A stretch of 32,789 nt of DNA, taken from NCBI GenBank assembly GCA_900468065.1, contig UBTA01000005.1, forward strand, positions 28,569-61,357, read 5' to 3'. The notes under the pieces were generated by a model, which was given only the letters and a program-made list of their open reading frames with translations, ran no database searches and had not been told where the DNA came from. The position numbers were made by a program, and so were the translations under genes. This stretch comes from Hyphomicrobiales bacterium (GTDB lineage Bacteria; Pseudomonadota; Alphaproteobacteria; Rhizobiales; Rhizobiaceae). Shown here piece by piece: positions 25,731 to 32,789 of the stretch; position 1 is the first letter of the stretch, and each line of letters starts with the position of its first letter.

Positions 25731-26696
25731 TCAGGCGGCATCCTCCATCAATGTCTGCGCCGTCTTCTCGTCGGTGATCAGGCCGCTCAGAAACCGGCTT
25801 TCCAGCACGGCGCGAATGGCGCGGGCCTTCACCTTGCCGCCGGCAACGGCAACCGTGCGGCGGTTTTTCAGGTTCTCGCGGCTCAGCGTAAACGTGCGGT
25901 TGGACAGCGAGGTCTCGATCGGCTGGCCCTTGTCGTCGAAGAAATGACCGAGCAATTCGCCAGCACCGCCACCATTCTTGATTTCCTCGAGTTCGCCCTT
26001 CTCGATCATGCCGGTCGCCACCAGCGACGCTTCCCGCTCCACCGTGCCGATGCCGACAAGGAGCAGATCGGCGCTGCTGGCGAGATCGAAGATTTCCCGC
26101 ACACCACGTTGGTTGAACAACACGTCACGATCCTCGACCGAATTGGCGAAGAACGGCACCGGCATGACATAGGCTTCAGCGCCAGTGCGCTCGGCCAACC
26201 GATGGATAACGTCATGCGGATTGGCGGAGAAACGCCGCGTCAGGCCTCCGAGCAGCGAAACGAAGCGGACATCGTTGCTGGTGGTGCGCGGCAGATACTC
26301 GACGCAGGCGGCCAGCGTCCGGCCATGCCCCATGCCGATCAGCAGCGAACCGTCCTTCTCGATCTCACGCTTGAGAAATTGCGCGCCGGAAATCCCGAGC
26401 GCCTTCAGCGGCAGGTCCTCCGGATCGAAATCGGGAACGACTTCGCAATAGTCGAGGCCATAGCGGGTAGAAAGCCTCTGTTCCAGCTCGACGCATTCGG
26501 AGACCTCGCCGTCGATATAGACCTTCACCAGACCTTCCTGGTTGGCCCTGGTGATCAAACGATGGGCTTTGAGCGATGTCAGGCCGAGACGCTTGGCGAC
26601 TTCGGACTGGGTCAGCCCGCCGGCATAATGCAGCCAGGCCGCACGCGTTGCCATGCTCGACTCGTCATCCCGAATTGAACCTCCGCCCAGAACCAT
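25731..26696 (-). CDS. SorC/DeoR-family sugar-binding transcriptional regulator (EryD-like)
   Basis: A 321-residue regulator. An N-terminal helix-turn-helix (about 28-48, LTQSEVAKRLGLTSLKAHRL) precedes a SorC-type effector domain related to sugar-phosphate isomerases, seen in GLDYCEVVP, LIGMGHGRTLAACVEYL, FVSLLGGLTRR, SADLLLVGIGTVE and VAVAGGKVKARAIRAVL. These regulators bind phosphorylated sugars, the best-known relative in this context being EryD of erythritol loci. The start at ATG 26696 has only a weak ribosome site, but the frame opens just before the HTH. It lies upstream of and in the same direction as the catabolic operon, 195 bases away, so control of that operon is a natural inference. 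Repeated ATGAAA half-sites in its own promoter suggest autoregulation. Confidence 0.92.
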   Translation of the reverse strand: MVLGGGSIRDDESSMATRAAWLHYAGGLTQSEVAKRLGLTSLKAHRLITRANQEGLVKVYIDGEVSECVELEQRLSTRYGLDYCEVVPDFDPEDLPLKALGISGAQFLKREIEKDGSLLIGMGHGRTLAACVEYLPRTTSNDVRFVSLLGGLTRRFSANPHDVIHRLAERTGAEAYVMPVPFFANSVEDRDVLFNQRGVREIFDLASSADLLLVGIGTVEREASLVATGMIEKGELEEIKNGGGAGELLGHFFDDKGQPIETSLSNRTFTLSRENLKNRRTVAVAGGKVKARAIRAVLESRFLSGLITDEKTAQTLMEDAA

Positions 26697-26749
26697 CTGT
26701 CCACCCCGTTTTGCTATTTTTTTTCACAGCATGATATTTTTATCTGTTG

Positions 26750-26784
26750 ATGAAAGAATTTTCATGGCATGAAAAAATTGTCAA
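26750..26784 (-). promoter_or_regulatory. Promoter and putative operator of the SorC-family regulator
   Basis: On the minus strand a perfect -35 box TTGACA (26784-26779) is followed after 17 bases by a weak -10 (26761-26756, AAATTC). Overlapping it are inverted ATGAAA half-sites: ATGAAA-N4-TTTCAT-N3-ATGAAA (26750-26774), which includes the 17-bp palindrome TTTTCATG-G-CATGAAAA (26759-26775). The overlap of promoter and half-sites suggests repression by the regulator itself. The A+T-rich stretch continues to the start codon. Confidence 0.5.
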
Positions 26785-26855
26785 GCATGTTCGATGCGGC
26801 GATGCACCAATTCGATATGCGCTTGCGACACGGCCATGCTTGGCTGCGGACAAAC

Positions 26856-26889
26856 GCAAAACGCGCCCGGTTGACCGGACGCGTTTTGC
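26856..26889 (-). terminator. Strong hairpin, probable terminator of the ribose-type importer operon
   Basis: GCAAAACGCG and CGCGTTTTGC form ten perfect pairs, extended by a C/A mismatch and CCGG-TTGA-CCGG. Read on the minus strand the stem ends in a TTTT run followed by GCGTTTG, which fits an intrinsic terminator whose T-run is built into the stem. It lies about 265 bases past the last importer gene and before the regulator promoter, so it insulates the two. Confidence 0.7.
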
Positions 26890-26978
26890 ATTGAGAAGGA
26901 CTGAGGGAGAGGTTTAAGCCTCGCAGCCTGCTGACAAACTCTGCCGTTTACGTTCTGGCAGAGTGGTGACCTCAAATT

Positions 26979-27096
26979 CCGTCATCCTCACCCTTGTGGT
27001 GGGGATCCAGCGACCCGACGTCCGTCGGGTCAAAAGACTCTTACAACTCAATAACTTGATCTGGCTGGATGCCCGCCACAAGGGCGAGCATGACGG
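26979..27096. repeat. RIME-like palindromic intergenic element, copy 2 (118 bp)
   Basis: Same length and plan as the copy at 16477-16594. The ends are CCGTCATCC and GCATGACGG. Hairpins are CCTCACC-CTTGT-GGTGGGG, GACCCGAC-GTCC-GTCGGGTC (perfect eight pairs, 27012-27031) and TGCCCGCC-ACAAG-GGCGAGCA (one mismatch). Stem sequences differ from copy 1 while the loops CTTGT and ACAAG and the flanks GATCCAG and CTGGAT are kept, so pairing appears conserved by compensating changes. It lies downstream of the last permease gene and before the terminator hairpin. Confidence 0.8.
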
Positions 27097-27152
27097 AGGA
27101 AATGAGGTGCCTCAATGACCAACAGATGGGCCATATTCGCAATCTTCGAGGT

Positions 27153-28136
27153 TTAAGCCTCGGTTTTCTTCATCAACCGGGCCTGCAGCACCACAACGAC
27201 CAGAAGGAAGGCGCCGCGGATGACGGACTGCCAATAGGCCGAGAGCGAAATCCAGCCGAGGCCGTTTTCGAAATTGAGGATGTTGAAGACCATGGCAAGC
27301 AGCAGCGCGCCCGCCAGCGTCGCACCGACGGAACCGGAACCACCCGTCAGGAGCGTGCCGCCGACCACCACCGAGGCAATGGCAAACAGTTCCCAGCCCA
27401 CGCCCTCGGTCGGTTGCCCTGCGCCGAACTGCGAGGCGAGGATGACGCCGGCCAGACCCGCAAGCAGCCCCGACAGCGCGTAGACACCAAACAGCGTCTT
27501 TTCGACCTTCAGCCCCATCAGGTTGGCCGTCGCCTCGCCGTCACCGATCGCCAGCACATGCCGCCCGGCCGGATGCCGCTCCAGAAAGATCCAGCCGAGC
27601 ACATAGGCAAGCGCGGCAATCCAGCCCGGGATCGGAAATCCTAGAAAATCGTCCTGCCCGATGGTTGTGAAGCCTGTATCATAAGAGACCGAGACCGATT
27701 GGTTATTGGCCAGAAGCAGCGCTGTCCCATAAGCAGCCAGCATCATTGCCAGCGTCGCGATGAAGGGCTGAATGCGCATCCGGGTGATAATCAGGCCATT
27801 GATCGAACCCGCAATCAGCCCGGCAATCATGCCGCCGGCCAGCCCCGGAAACCATCCATAGGGCGACAGGTAGGCCGCCACCACGCTGGCCATCGCCGCC
27901 ACGCCGCCGACCGAAAGATCGATGCCGCCGGTGATGATGACGAAAGCCATGCCGAGCGCGATTAGCGCGAACATCGAATTGTAGCGCAGGAAGCTCAAAA
28001 TATTGAACGGCGAGATGAAATTGTCGTAGCGCAGCGCGCCGAACAGGATCAGCCCTGCCAGCGCCAGAAGCACGCCGAGACGGGCGAAATCGCCGGAGGA
28101 TTTGGGAATAAAGGGACGGGAAAGGGTTTTGAGCAT
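27153..28136 (-). CDS. Ribose-type ABC importer permease (YjfF-like)
   Basis: A 327-residue inner-membrane permease of the RbsC family, rich in hydrophobic segments. It carries the hallmark GGIDLSVGG after the second or third helix (AFVIITGGIDLSVGG), the glycine-rich GLLAGLAGVILASQFGAGQP and VVVGGTLLTGGSGSVGATLAG. In the related E. coli galactofuranose importer the two permeases YtfT and YjfF form a heterodimer, and this gene takes the YjfF place at the end of the operon. It starts 6 bases after the other permease. Its stop codon lies inside one copy of a 15-base repeat. Confidence 0.93.
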   Translation of the reverse strand: MLKTLSRPFIPKSSGDFARLGVLLALAGLILFGALRYDNFISPFNILSFLRYNSMFALIALGMAFVIITGGIDLSVGGVAAMASVVAAYLSPYGWFPGLAGGMIAGLIAGSINGLIITRMRIQPFIATLAMMLAAYGTALLLANNQSVSVSYDTGFTTIGQDDFLGFPIPGWIAALAYVLGWIFLERHPAGRHVLAIGDGEATANLMGLKVEKTLFGVYALSGLLAGLAGVILASQFGAGQPTEGVGWELFAIASVVVGGTLLTGGSGSVGATLAGALLLAMVFNILNFENGLGWISLSAYWQSVIRGAFLLVVVVLQARLMKKTEA

Positions 28137-28142
28137 GGTCCG

Positions 28143-29141
28143 TTACCCCTTGGCACGTTGCTGGATGAAGACAGCGATGATGATCAGGCCTGCCTTGACG
28201 ATCAGTGCGGCCGCATCCGGAACGCCATTGGCAAGCAGCGTGTAGCGCACCAGCTGGATGACGAAGGCGCCCAGCACCGTGCCGATGATATTGGCCCTGC
28301 CCCCGCTCAGAAGCGAGCCGCCGACCGCGACCGCCGCAATGGCATCAAGCTCCATGCCGAGCCCGACCAGATTGGCGTCGCTTGCCGAATTGCGGGCAAC
28401 GACAATCAAGCCGGCAATCCCCGCCAGGGCGCCGCTGACGATATAGACGAAGGTCTTGACCCGCCGCACCGGAATGCCGGTCAGCCGCGCCGCCTTCTCG
28501 TTGCCGCCAACCGCGATGATCTGGCGGCCAATGACCGTGTAGCGGATCAGGCAATGGGCAAGCACCGCGACGATGATCATGATGATCACCTGCGCCGGAA
28601 TACCGGCGATGCGGCCCATGGCGATGAACTGGAACTCCGGGTTCTTGAACACCTGCAGATTACCGTTGGTGGCGACCTGGGCGATGCCTCGGCCGGCGAT
28701 GAACAGTACCAGCGTCGCGATGATCGGCTGGATCGAAAACCGCGTCACCAGCATGCCGTTGAACCAGCCGAACGCCATGACCAGCAGCACCGGCAGGATG
28801 AAGGAGAGAATGATGAGAATACCCATATTCTCGATCGGCAGCAGCTTGCCCATGAAGATCATCGGCGCCGCAGTGCCCGCAATCGCCATCAGCGACCCGA
28901 CAGACAGATCGATGCCCCCCGTTGCAATCACCAATGTCATGCCGACGGCAACGATGACGATGGTCGCCACTTGCGTGAGATTGACGTTGAGGGTCTGCCA
29001 GGAAAGGAAATTCGGCGTGACGATCAGGTTGAACAGCAACAGCAGGATGAAGGCGGCGAATGTGCCGTAGCGGCTCAGAAACTGCGCCATGTTCAGGCGG
29101 GCGGCGCGCTCGCCTGGAGCGGATGTGTCGATCGTCGTCAT
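28143..29141 (-). CDS. Ribose-type ABC importer permease (YtfT-like)
   Basis: A 332-residue inner-membrane permease of the RbsC family. The hallmark VIATGGIDLSVGSLMAI is present, followed by the cytoplasmic VGGNEKAARLTGIPVRRVK loop that contacts the ATPase and the VAVGGSLLSGGRANIIGTVL segment near the C-terminus. ATG 29141 begins one base after the ATPase stop (TGACATG), so translation is coupled. It pairs with the following permease. It differs clearly from that one, so a heterodimeric channel is likely. Confidence 0.93.
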   Translation of the reverse strand: MTTIDTSAPGERAARLNMAQFLSRYGTFAAFILLLLFNLIVTPNFLSWQTLNVNLTQVATIVIVAVGMTLVIATGGIDLSVGSLMAIAGTAAPMIFMGKLLPIENMGILIILSFILPVLLVMAFGWFNGMLVTRFSIQPIIATLVLFIAGRGIAQVATNGNLQVFKNPEFQFIAMGRIAGIPAQVIIMIIVAVLAHCLIRYTVIGRQIIAVGGNEKAARLTGIPVRRVKTFVYIVSGALAGIAGLIVVARNSASDANLVGLGMELDAIAAVAVGGSLLSGGRANIIGTVLGAFVIQLVRYTLLANGVPDAAALIVKAGLIIIAVFIQQRAKG

Positions 29142-29142
29142 G

Positions 29143-30639
29143 TCAGTTCACCTGATGGGCCATGGCGGAAAGAAGCGCCGTCTCGCTGAGTTCGTTACGC
29201 TTCAGTACGGCAACGGAGCGGCCATCACTCAACACCGTCACGCGGTCGGCGGCGGCCAGAAGCTCCTCGAGTTCGGAGGATATCATCAAAACGCTGAGCC
29301 CCTCGTCGGCGAGGTTGCGCAGCAGCTTGAGAATTTCCGCTTTGGCGCCGATGTCGATGCCGCGGGTCGGTTCGTCGATGATCAGGATGCGTGGATCGGT
29401 GCAGAGCCAGCGGGCGAGCAGCACCTTCTGCTGGTTGCCGCCCGACAATTCCTTGATCGGCTGGTCGGGCGAGGCGCATTTGACGCCGAGCGCCTTGATA
29501 TAGCGCGTGACGATCTCCTGCTGGCGGGCACGGTCGACAATGCCGGCCTTTTTCAGCTTCGGCAGCAGCGCCAGCGTCATGTTCTCGCGGATGCTCATGT
29601 CAGGGATGATGCCGTCGATCTTGCGATCCTCGGAGACCAGCCCGATACCGTCGGCAATCGCATCGGCCGGCTCGCCGTAACGGCGCTCCTTGCCATCGAT
29701 GCGGATCGATCCCTTTTCCAGCTTGTCCACGCCAAAGATGATCCGCGCCGTTTCCGTGCGCCCCGAACCGAGAAGACCGGCAAGCCCGGAAATCTCGCCT
29801 TCACGAACCGTGACGCTGACATCACGGACGCGCACGCCAGATCCGGCACCTTCGACAGCCAGGCGCACCGGCTTGGCCTCATCGTCGCCGGTATCGCGGG
29901 CGATCGCCTGAAAGGCGGCGAGTTCCTTGCCGAGCATGTGGCGCACAAGTTCCATCTTCGGCATGTCGGCCATAGCGCTATGCGCCACCGTCTGGCCATC
30001 ACGCATGATGGTGACGCGATCACAGATTTCATAGAGTTCATCGAGCCGGTGGCCAATGAACAGAACGGCGACACCATTCCTCTTTAGCGTGCGGATCGTC
30101 TGGAACAGAATATCGACCTCGCGTTCGTCCAGAGATGACGTGGGTTCGTCCATGATCACCAGCCGTGCCTTCTGGGTAACGGCGCGCGCAATCGCAATCA
30201 TCTGCCGGGTCGCGGCGCTGAAATGCCCCACAGGCATGTCCACATCGATGTCCAGATTGAAGGTCTTCAGCACGGCGGCAGCGCCCGCGCGCATCGCCCG
30301 CCGGTCAAGCAGCCCGAGCGCCGTTTTCGGCTCGCGCGACAGATAGATATTCTCGGCGACCGAACGCTGCGGCGCCAGATTAATTTCCTGATAGATCGTC
30401 GCGATGCCTTTGGCCTGGCTGGCGCCCGGCGTTGCAAAGGCTACGTCCTCATCCTCGAAGAGGATCGTTCCGCTGTCGCGCTGATAGGCGCCGGTCAAAA
30501 TCTTGATCAGCGTCGATTTTCCGGCGCCGTTCTGGCCGACCAGTGCCATGACCTCGCCCGCGGCGATCTCAAGTGAGGCCGACCGCAAGGCGGAAACCCC
30601 GGAAAACGCCTTGGAAATATCCTGCATGGACAGCAGCAT
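29143..30639 (-). CDS. Ribose-type ABC importer ATPase with two ABC domains (YtfR/RbsA-like)
   Basis: A 498-residue fused ATPase. The first domain has Walker A GQNGAGKST (35-43), a degenerate signature (HFSAATRQMIAIARA where LSVAQ-type is usual) and Walker B LVIMDEPTSSLD. The second has the characteristic altered Walker A (GLLGSGRTE), a normal LSGGNQQKVLLARWL signature and IDEPTRGIDIGAK. One good and one altered site is normal for the RbsA/YtfR family. It energises uptake of a monosaccharide delivered by the upstream binding protein. ATG 30639 follows an 84-base gap containing a hairpin; an ATG four codons later is possible. Confidence 0.94.
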   Translation of the reverse strand: MLLSMQDISKAFSGVSALRSASLEIAAGEVMALVGQNGAGKSTLIKILTGAYQRDSGTILFEDEDVAFATPGASQAKGIATIYQEINLAPQRSVAENIYLSREPKTALGLLDRRAMRAGAAAVLKTFNLDIDVDMPVGHFSAATRQMIAIARAVTQKARLVIMDEPTSSLDEREVDILFQTIRTLKRNGVAVLFIGHRLDELYEICDRVTIMRDGQTVAHSAMADMPKMELVRHMLGKELAAFQAIARDTGDDEAKPVRLAVEGAGSGVRVRDVSVTVREGEISGLAGLLGSGRTETARIIFGVDKLEKGSIRIDGKERRYGEPADAIADGIGLVSEDRKIDGIIPDMSIRENMTLALLPKLKKAGIVDRARQQEIVTRYIKALGVKCASPDQPIKELSGGNQQKVLLARWLCTDPRILIIDEPTRGIDIGAKAEILKLLRNLADEGLSVLMISSELEELLAAADRVTVLSDGRSVAVLKRNELSETALLSAMAHQVN

Positions 30640-30673
30640 GTTCCATCCATCCTCAATAAGCAGACATGAAAAG

Positions 30674-30704
30674 CCGGCCGGAATGGCGATGCCACCCCGG
30701 CCGG
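30674..30704 (-). other. Intercistronic hairpin after the second binding-protein gene
   Basis: CCGGCCGG at 30674-30681 pairs with CCGGCCGG at 30697-30704, with an inner TGGC-GAT-GCCA. On the minus strand CTTTTC follows, so partial termination is possible. It occupies the same position as the hairpin at 24056-24081 in the other importer operon, right after the binding-protein gene. Confidence 0.55.
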
Positions 30705-30723
30705 AAGCGACAGTCTTGGGAAA

Positions 30724-31707
30724 TCAGTAGGCGCTGGACAGCTCAGTGGATGCATTGGATGCATCGTAGAACTTGTCTGTGTTGATGACCCATGCCTCGA
30801 TCTTATCACCGGCGGCATAGCGCGTCATCGTCTCGAAAGCCTTCGGCCCGAAGCGCGGATTGCACTCGACGACGGCAGCGATCTTGCCATCGACCACGGC
30901 CTGCACAGCTTCCTTGCCGCCATCGATCGACAGCACCAGGATATCCTTGCCCGGCACCTTTCCGGCCGCTTCGATGGCCGCGATGGCGCCGATCGCCATT
31001 TCGTCATTATGTGCGTAGATCACATCCGCATCCGGATGCGCCTGCAACAGGGCTTCCGCAACCTGACGGCCCTTGTCACGGGCAAAATCGCCGGTCTGCG
31101 ATGCGACGATTTCGAAACCGCCGGCAGCCTTGATCGCTTCGTCAAAACCCTTCTTGCGGTCATTGGCCGGCGACGAACCGGTCGTGCCTTCCAGCTCGAT
31201 GATCTTCGACTTGCCATTGGCATTTTTCGCCAACCACTCGGCAACGCGCTTGCCTTCCTCGATGAAGTCGGAACCGATGAAGGTCAGATAGTCCTCACCG
31301 GCCTTGGCCAGCGACTGGTCGACATTGCGGTCGAGCAGGATGACCGGAATGCCGGCCTTCTTGGCGGCCATGACGGCCGGGATCAGCGGCTTTTCTTCGC
31401 GCGGGGCGAGGAAGATGACGTCGACGCCCTGAGCGATCATCGAATTGACGTCGGCCACCTGCTTGGCGGCCGAACCGGCGGCATCGGTGTAAACCAGTTG
31501 ATAGCCGAGCTTCTGGGCTTCCGCCTTCATGCTTTCGGTCTGGGCGATGCGCCAGGGATTGTTGGATTCGGTCTGCGCGAAGCCGACCTTATAGGTGTCT
31601 TTCTTGGCCAAGGCCGGCATCTCGGCATAGGCAGCCGATCCGGCAAGCGCGATGGCGCCCATGGCCGTTGCGGCAGCCAGGAACATGCGACGTGAAATCG
31701 TGGACAT
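30724..31707 (-). CDS. Tat-exported ribose-type substrate-binding protein (YtfQ-like)
   Basis: A 327-residue periplasmic-binding-protein-like (family 4, LacI-fold) receptor for an ABC importer. The signal carries a Tat motif SRRMFL (5-10) with likely cleavage after AYA (28). Mature landmarks agree with E. coli YtfQ: KVGFAQTESNNPWR at the N-terminus, VIFLAPREEKPLIP, VILLDRNVD, LEGTTGSSPANDRKKGFDEA, SQTGDFARDKGRQV, YAHNDEMAIGAI and LSIDGGKEAV. That suggests galactofuranose or another furanose-like sugar, though ligand residues vary in this family. ATG 31707 has a GGAGGAG site 8 bases upstream. It heads the four-gene importer operon and is divergent from a LacI-type regulator. Confidence 0.94.
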   Translation of the reverse strand: MSTISRRMFLAAATAMGAIALAGSAAYAEMPALAKKDTYKVGFAQTESNNPWRIAQTESMKAEAQKLGYQLVYTDAAGSAAKQVADVNSMIAQGVDVIFLAPREEKPLIPAVMAAKKAGIPVILLDRNVDQSLAKAGEDYLTFIGSDFIEEGKRVAEWLAKNANGKSKIIELEGTTGSSPANDRKKGFDEAIKAAGGFEIVASQTGDFARDKGRQVAEALLQAHPDADVIYAHNDEMAIGAIAAIEAAGKVPGKDILVLSIDGGKEAVQAVVDGKIAAVVECNPRFGPKAFETMTRYAAGDKIEAWVINTDKFYDASNASTELSSAY

Positions 31708-31782
31708 CGGTATTTTCTCCTCCGAAATTTACCGGTACTCCTCTACCGGGCAGTGAGCATTTTCCGCTTCACATACGTAAAT

Positions 31783-31830
31783 CTTGCGCTAATATTATTA
31801 TCAGTCAAGCGCTAATTTATTAGCAAGCGC
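31783..31830. promoter_or_regulatory. Putative operator and promoter between importer and LacI-type gene
   Basis: GCGCTAAT occurs twice in direct orientation (31786-31793 and 31809-31816), 23 bases apart, about two helical turns. The palindrome GCTAAT-TT-ATTAGC is at 31811-31824 and CAAGCGC occurs at 31806-31812 and 31824-31830. On the minus strand TTGACT (31808-31803) could be a -35, followed after 17 bases by a weak -10. The tract is A+T-rich between two G+C-rich genes. It is a likely binding site for the divergent LacI-type regulator. Confidence 0.5.
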
Positions 31831-31883
31831 ACAAAAATAATTCTGCAACGCAGCAGAAACCGGGATGGAAGCGAGACAGGACG

Positions 31884-32789
31884 ATGGCACGAGGAAACGG
31901 GCGAAACAGCGCTTCCGAAAAGCAGGGAGACGCGGGCCGGCCAACCATGACCGACGTTGCAAGAATTGCCGGCGTGTCACAATCCAGCGTCTCTCTCGTG
32001 TTAAACGAGATGTCGGGAGCGCGGATTTCAGCCGAAACGCAGATGCGCGTGCGCGAAGCTGCTCATAAAATTGGTTATAAATTACCAATGACCCGCAACG
32101 AGGTGGACACGACCCCGCATGTGGAGAAGGACACCATCGCCTTCATCGTCGATGAAATCTCCACCAGCCCGCATCCGGTCGTCAGTCTCGACGGCATTCG
32201 CGACTATGCATTCGAACAAGGGCTTCTGGTTTCCGCCCACGCCACCCGTTCCAACCCAGACCTGCAGGACGCGGTGCTGCGCTCGGTCTTGCGCGACCGC
32301 TCCATCGCCGGCGTCATCTATGCGACGATCTTCACCCGCAAGGTCACCGTGCCGCCGCAGCTGAAGGGCATCCCGACCGTGCTGCTCAATTGCTATTCCG
32401 AGCCCCGCCAGCATATGGCCATCGTCCCCGGCGAAGTCGCGGGTGGCTTTACAGCAACCGCGCATCTGACAAGCCTTGGCCACAAGCGCATCGGCTTCAT
32501 CAACGGCGAGCCGTGGATGGATGCGGCAATGGACCGCCTGAAAGGCTACAAGCAGGCGCTCGCCACCGCCGATATCGCCTTTGACGAAACGCTGGTGCGC
32601 GACGGCGACTGGCTGCCGTTGCGTGGTTATGAGGCCGGGCTTGACCTGCTCTCGATGCCCAATCCGCCATCAGCCATCCTCTGCGGCAACGACCTGATGG
32701 CCATCGGCGTCATGGAGGCGGCAGCGGAAAAGGGCCTGCGCGTACCGGAGGACCTTTCCGTCATGGGCTATGACGACCAAGAACTGGCC
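31884..32789 (+). CDS. LacI-family transcriptional regulator, 3' end cut by the window
   Basis: An open frame of 302 codons runs from ATG 31884 to the last base without a stop, so perhaps 40 residues are missing relative to the family length of about 340. A 21-residue polar extension ending AGRPT precedes the LacI helix-turn-helix MTDVARIAGVSQSSVSLVLN (22-41), then the hinge region (VREAAHKIGYKLP). The effector domain shows TIAFIVDEIS, GVIYATIFTRKV, GHKRIGFINGEPW, AILCGNDLMAIGVMEAA and SVMGYDDQELA. The ATG at 31947 would match the usual family start, but rhizobial members often carry such an extension. Divergent from the YtfQ-like importer, it presumably represses that operon until its sugar is present. 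Confidence 0.9.
   Translation, partial: MARGNGRNSASEKQGDAGRPTMTDVARIAGVSQSSVSLVLNEMSGARISAETQMRVREAAHKIGYKLPMTRNEVDTTPHVEKDTIAFIVDEISTSPHPVVSLDGIRDYAFEQGLLVSAHATRSNPDLQDAVLRSVLRDRSIAGVIYATIFTRKVTVPPQLKGIPTVLLNCYSEPRQHMAIVPGEVAGGFTATAHLTSLGHKRIGFINGEPWMDAAMDRLKGYKQALATADIAFDETLVRDGDWLPLRGYEAGLDLLSMPNPPSAILCGNDLMAIGVMEAAAEKGLRVPEDLSVMGYDDQELA

Larger units (their letters stand above)
26697..27152. other. 456-base intergenic region between regulator and importer operon
   Basis: From left to right it holds the regulator's A+T-rich promoter and half-sites, the strong terminator hairpin and one copy of a 15-base repeat (GAGGTTTAAGCCTCG, 26909-26923). Then come the RIME-like element and the second copy of that repeat at 27148-27162, which overlaps the end of the permease gene. 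I see no gene in it; short open frames here cross the terminator or the repeat. Confidence 0.6.

Noticed and set aside
26781..26975. Minus-strand open frame of 64 codons upstream of the SorC-family gene
   Set aside because: It crosses the strong terminator hairpin and the regulator's promoter region and has no ribosome site.
31801..32088. Minus-strand open frame of 95 codons opposite the LacI-type gene start
   Set aside because: It is antisense to the helix-turn-helix coding region and overlaps the putative operator; no recognisable domain.

Overview
The window looks like chromosome or a large replicon of a Rhizobiaceae-type alphaproteobacterium (Rhizobium/Agrobacterium relatives). The evidence is the G+C-rich coding sequence, the dense four-base-overlap operons, a che operon headed by a STAS gene, many ABC sugar importers with Tat-type signal peptides, and two copies of a palindromic intergenic element of the rhizobial RIME kind. 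Nearly every gene lies on the minus strand. The exceptions are a receptor-like gene at 9903-11651 and a LacI-type regulator running off the right edge.

Region 1 (34-9542, minus): one chemotaxis operon in the order STAS - cheY - cheA - cheW - mcp - mcp - cheW - cheR - cheB. It carries receptors, two couplers, kinase, response regulator and both adaptation enzymes, but no cheD, cheZ or second cheY. The two receptors have unrelated sensor domains but almost identical signalling domains. Divergent from it (9903-11651, plus) is a soluble helical protein with a receptor-like hairpin whose tip residues are strongly altered.

Region 2 (11670-26696, minus): a 12-gene transport and catabolism operon plus its probable regulator. 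In transcription order: SorC/EryD-family regulator; a five-component ABC importer (Tat-exported binding protein, two permeases, two different MalK-type ATPases); a 520-residue FGGY kinase; a 2-hydroxyacid dehydrogenase; a fuculose-phosphate-type aldolase; a RIME-like element; a GlpD-type dehydrogenase; a second class II aldolase; a second FGGY kinase; and a HAD-IIA protein. The content resembles polyol catabolic loci (erythritol and pentitol type), but the combination of two kinases and two aldolases does not match a pathway I can name.

Region 3 (27153-32789): a ribose/galactofuranose-type (YtfQRT-YjfF-like) ABC importer on the minus strand, with a divergent LacI-family regulator cut off by the window end. 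An AT-rich region with repeated GCGCTAAT half-sites separates them. A strong terminator hairpin and a second RIME-like copy lie between this operon and the SorC gene. No tRNA, rRNA, CRISPR array, IS element or prophage gene was seen.

The points most worth following up are the receptor-like protein with a rewritten signalling tip, the paired ATPases whose catalytic motifs are degenerate in complementary ways, the unassigned polyol-type pathway, and the two RIME-like elements.
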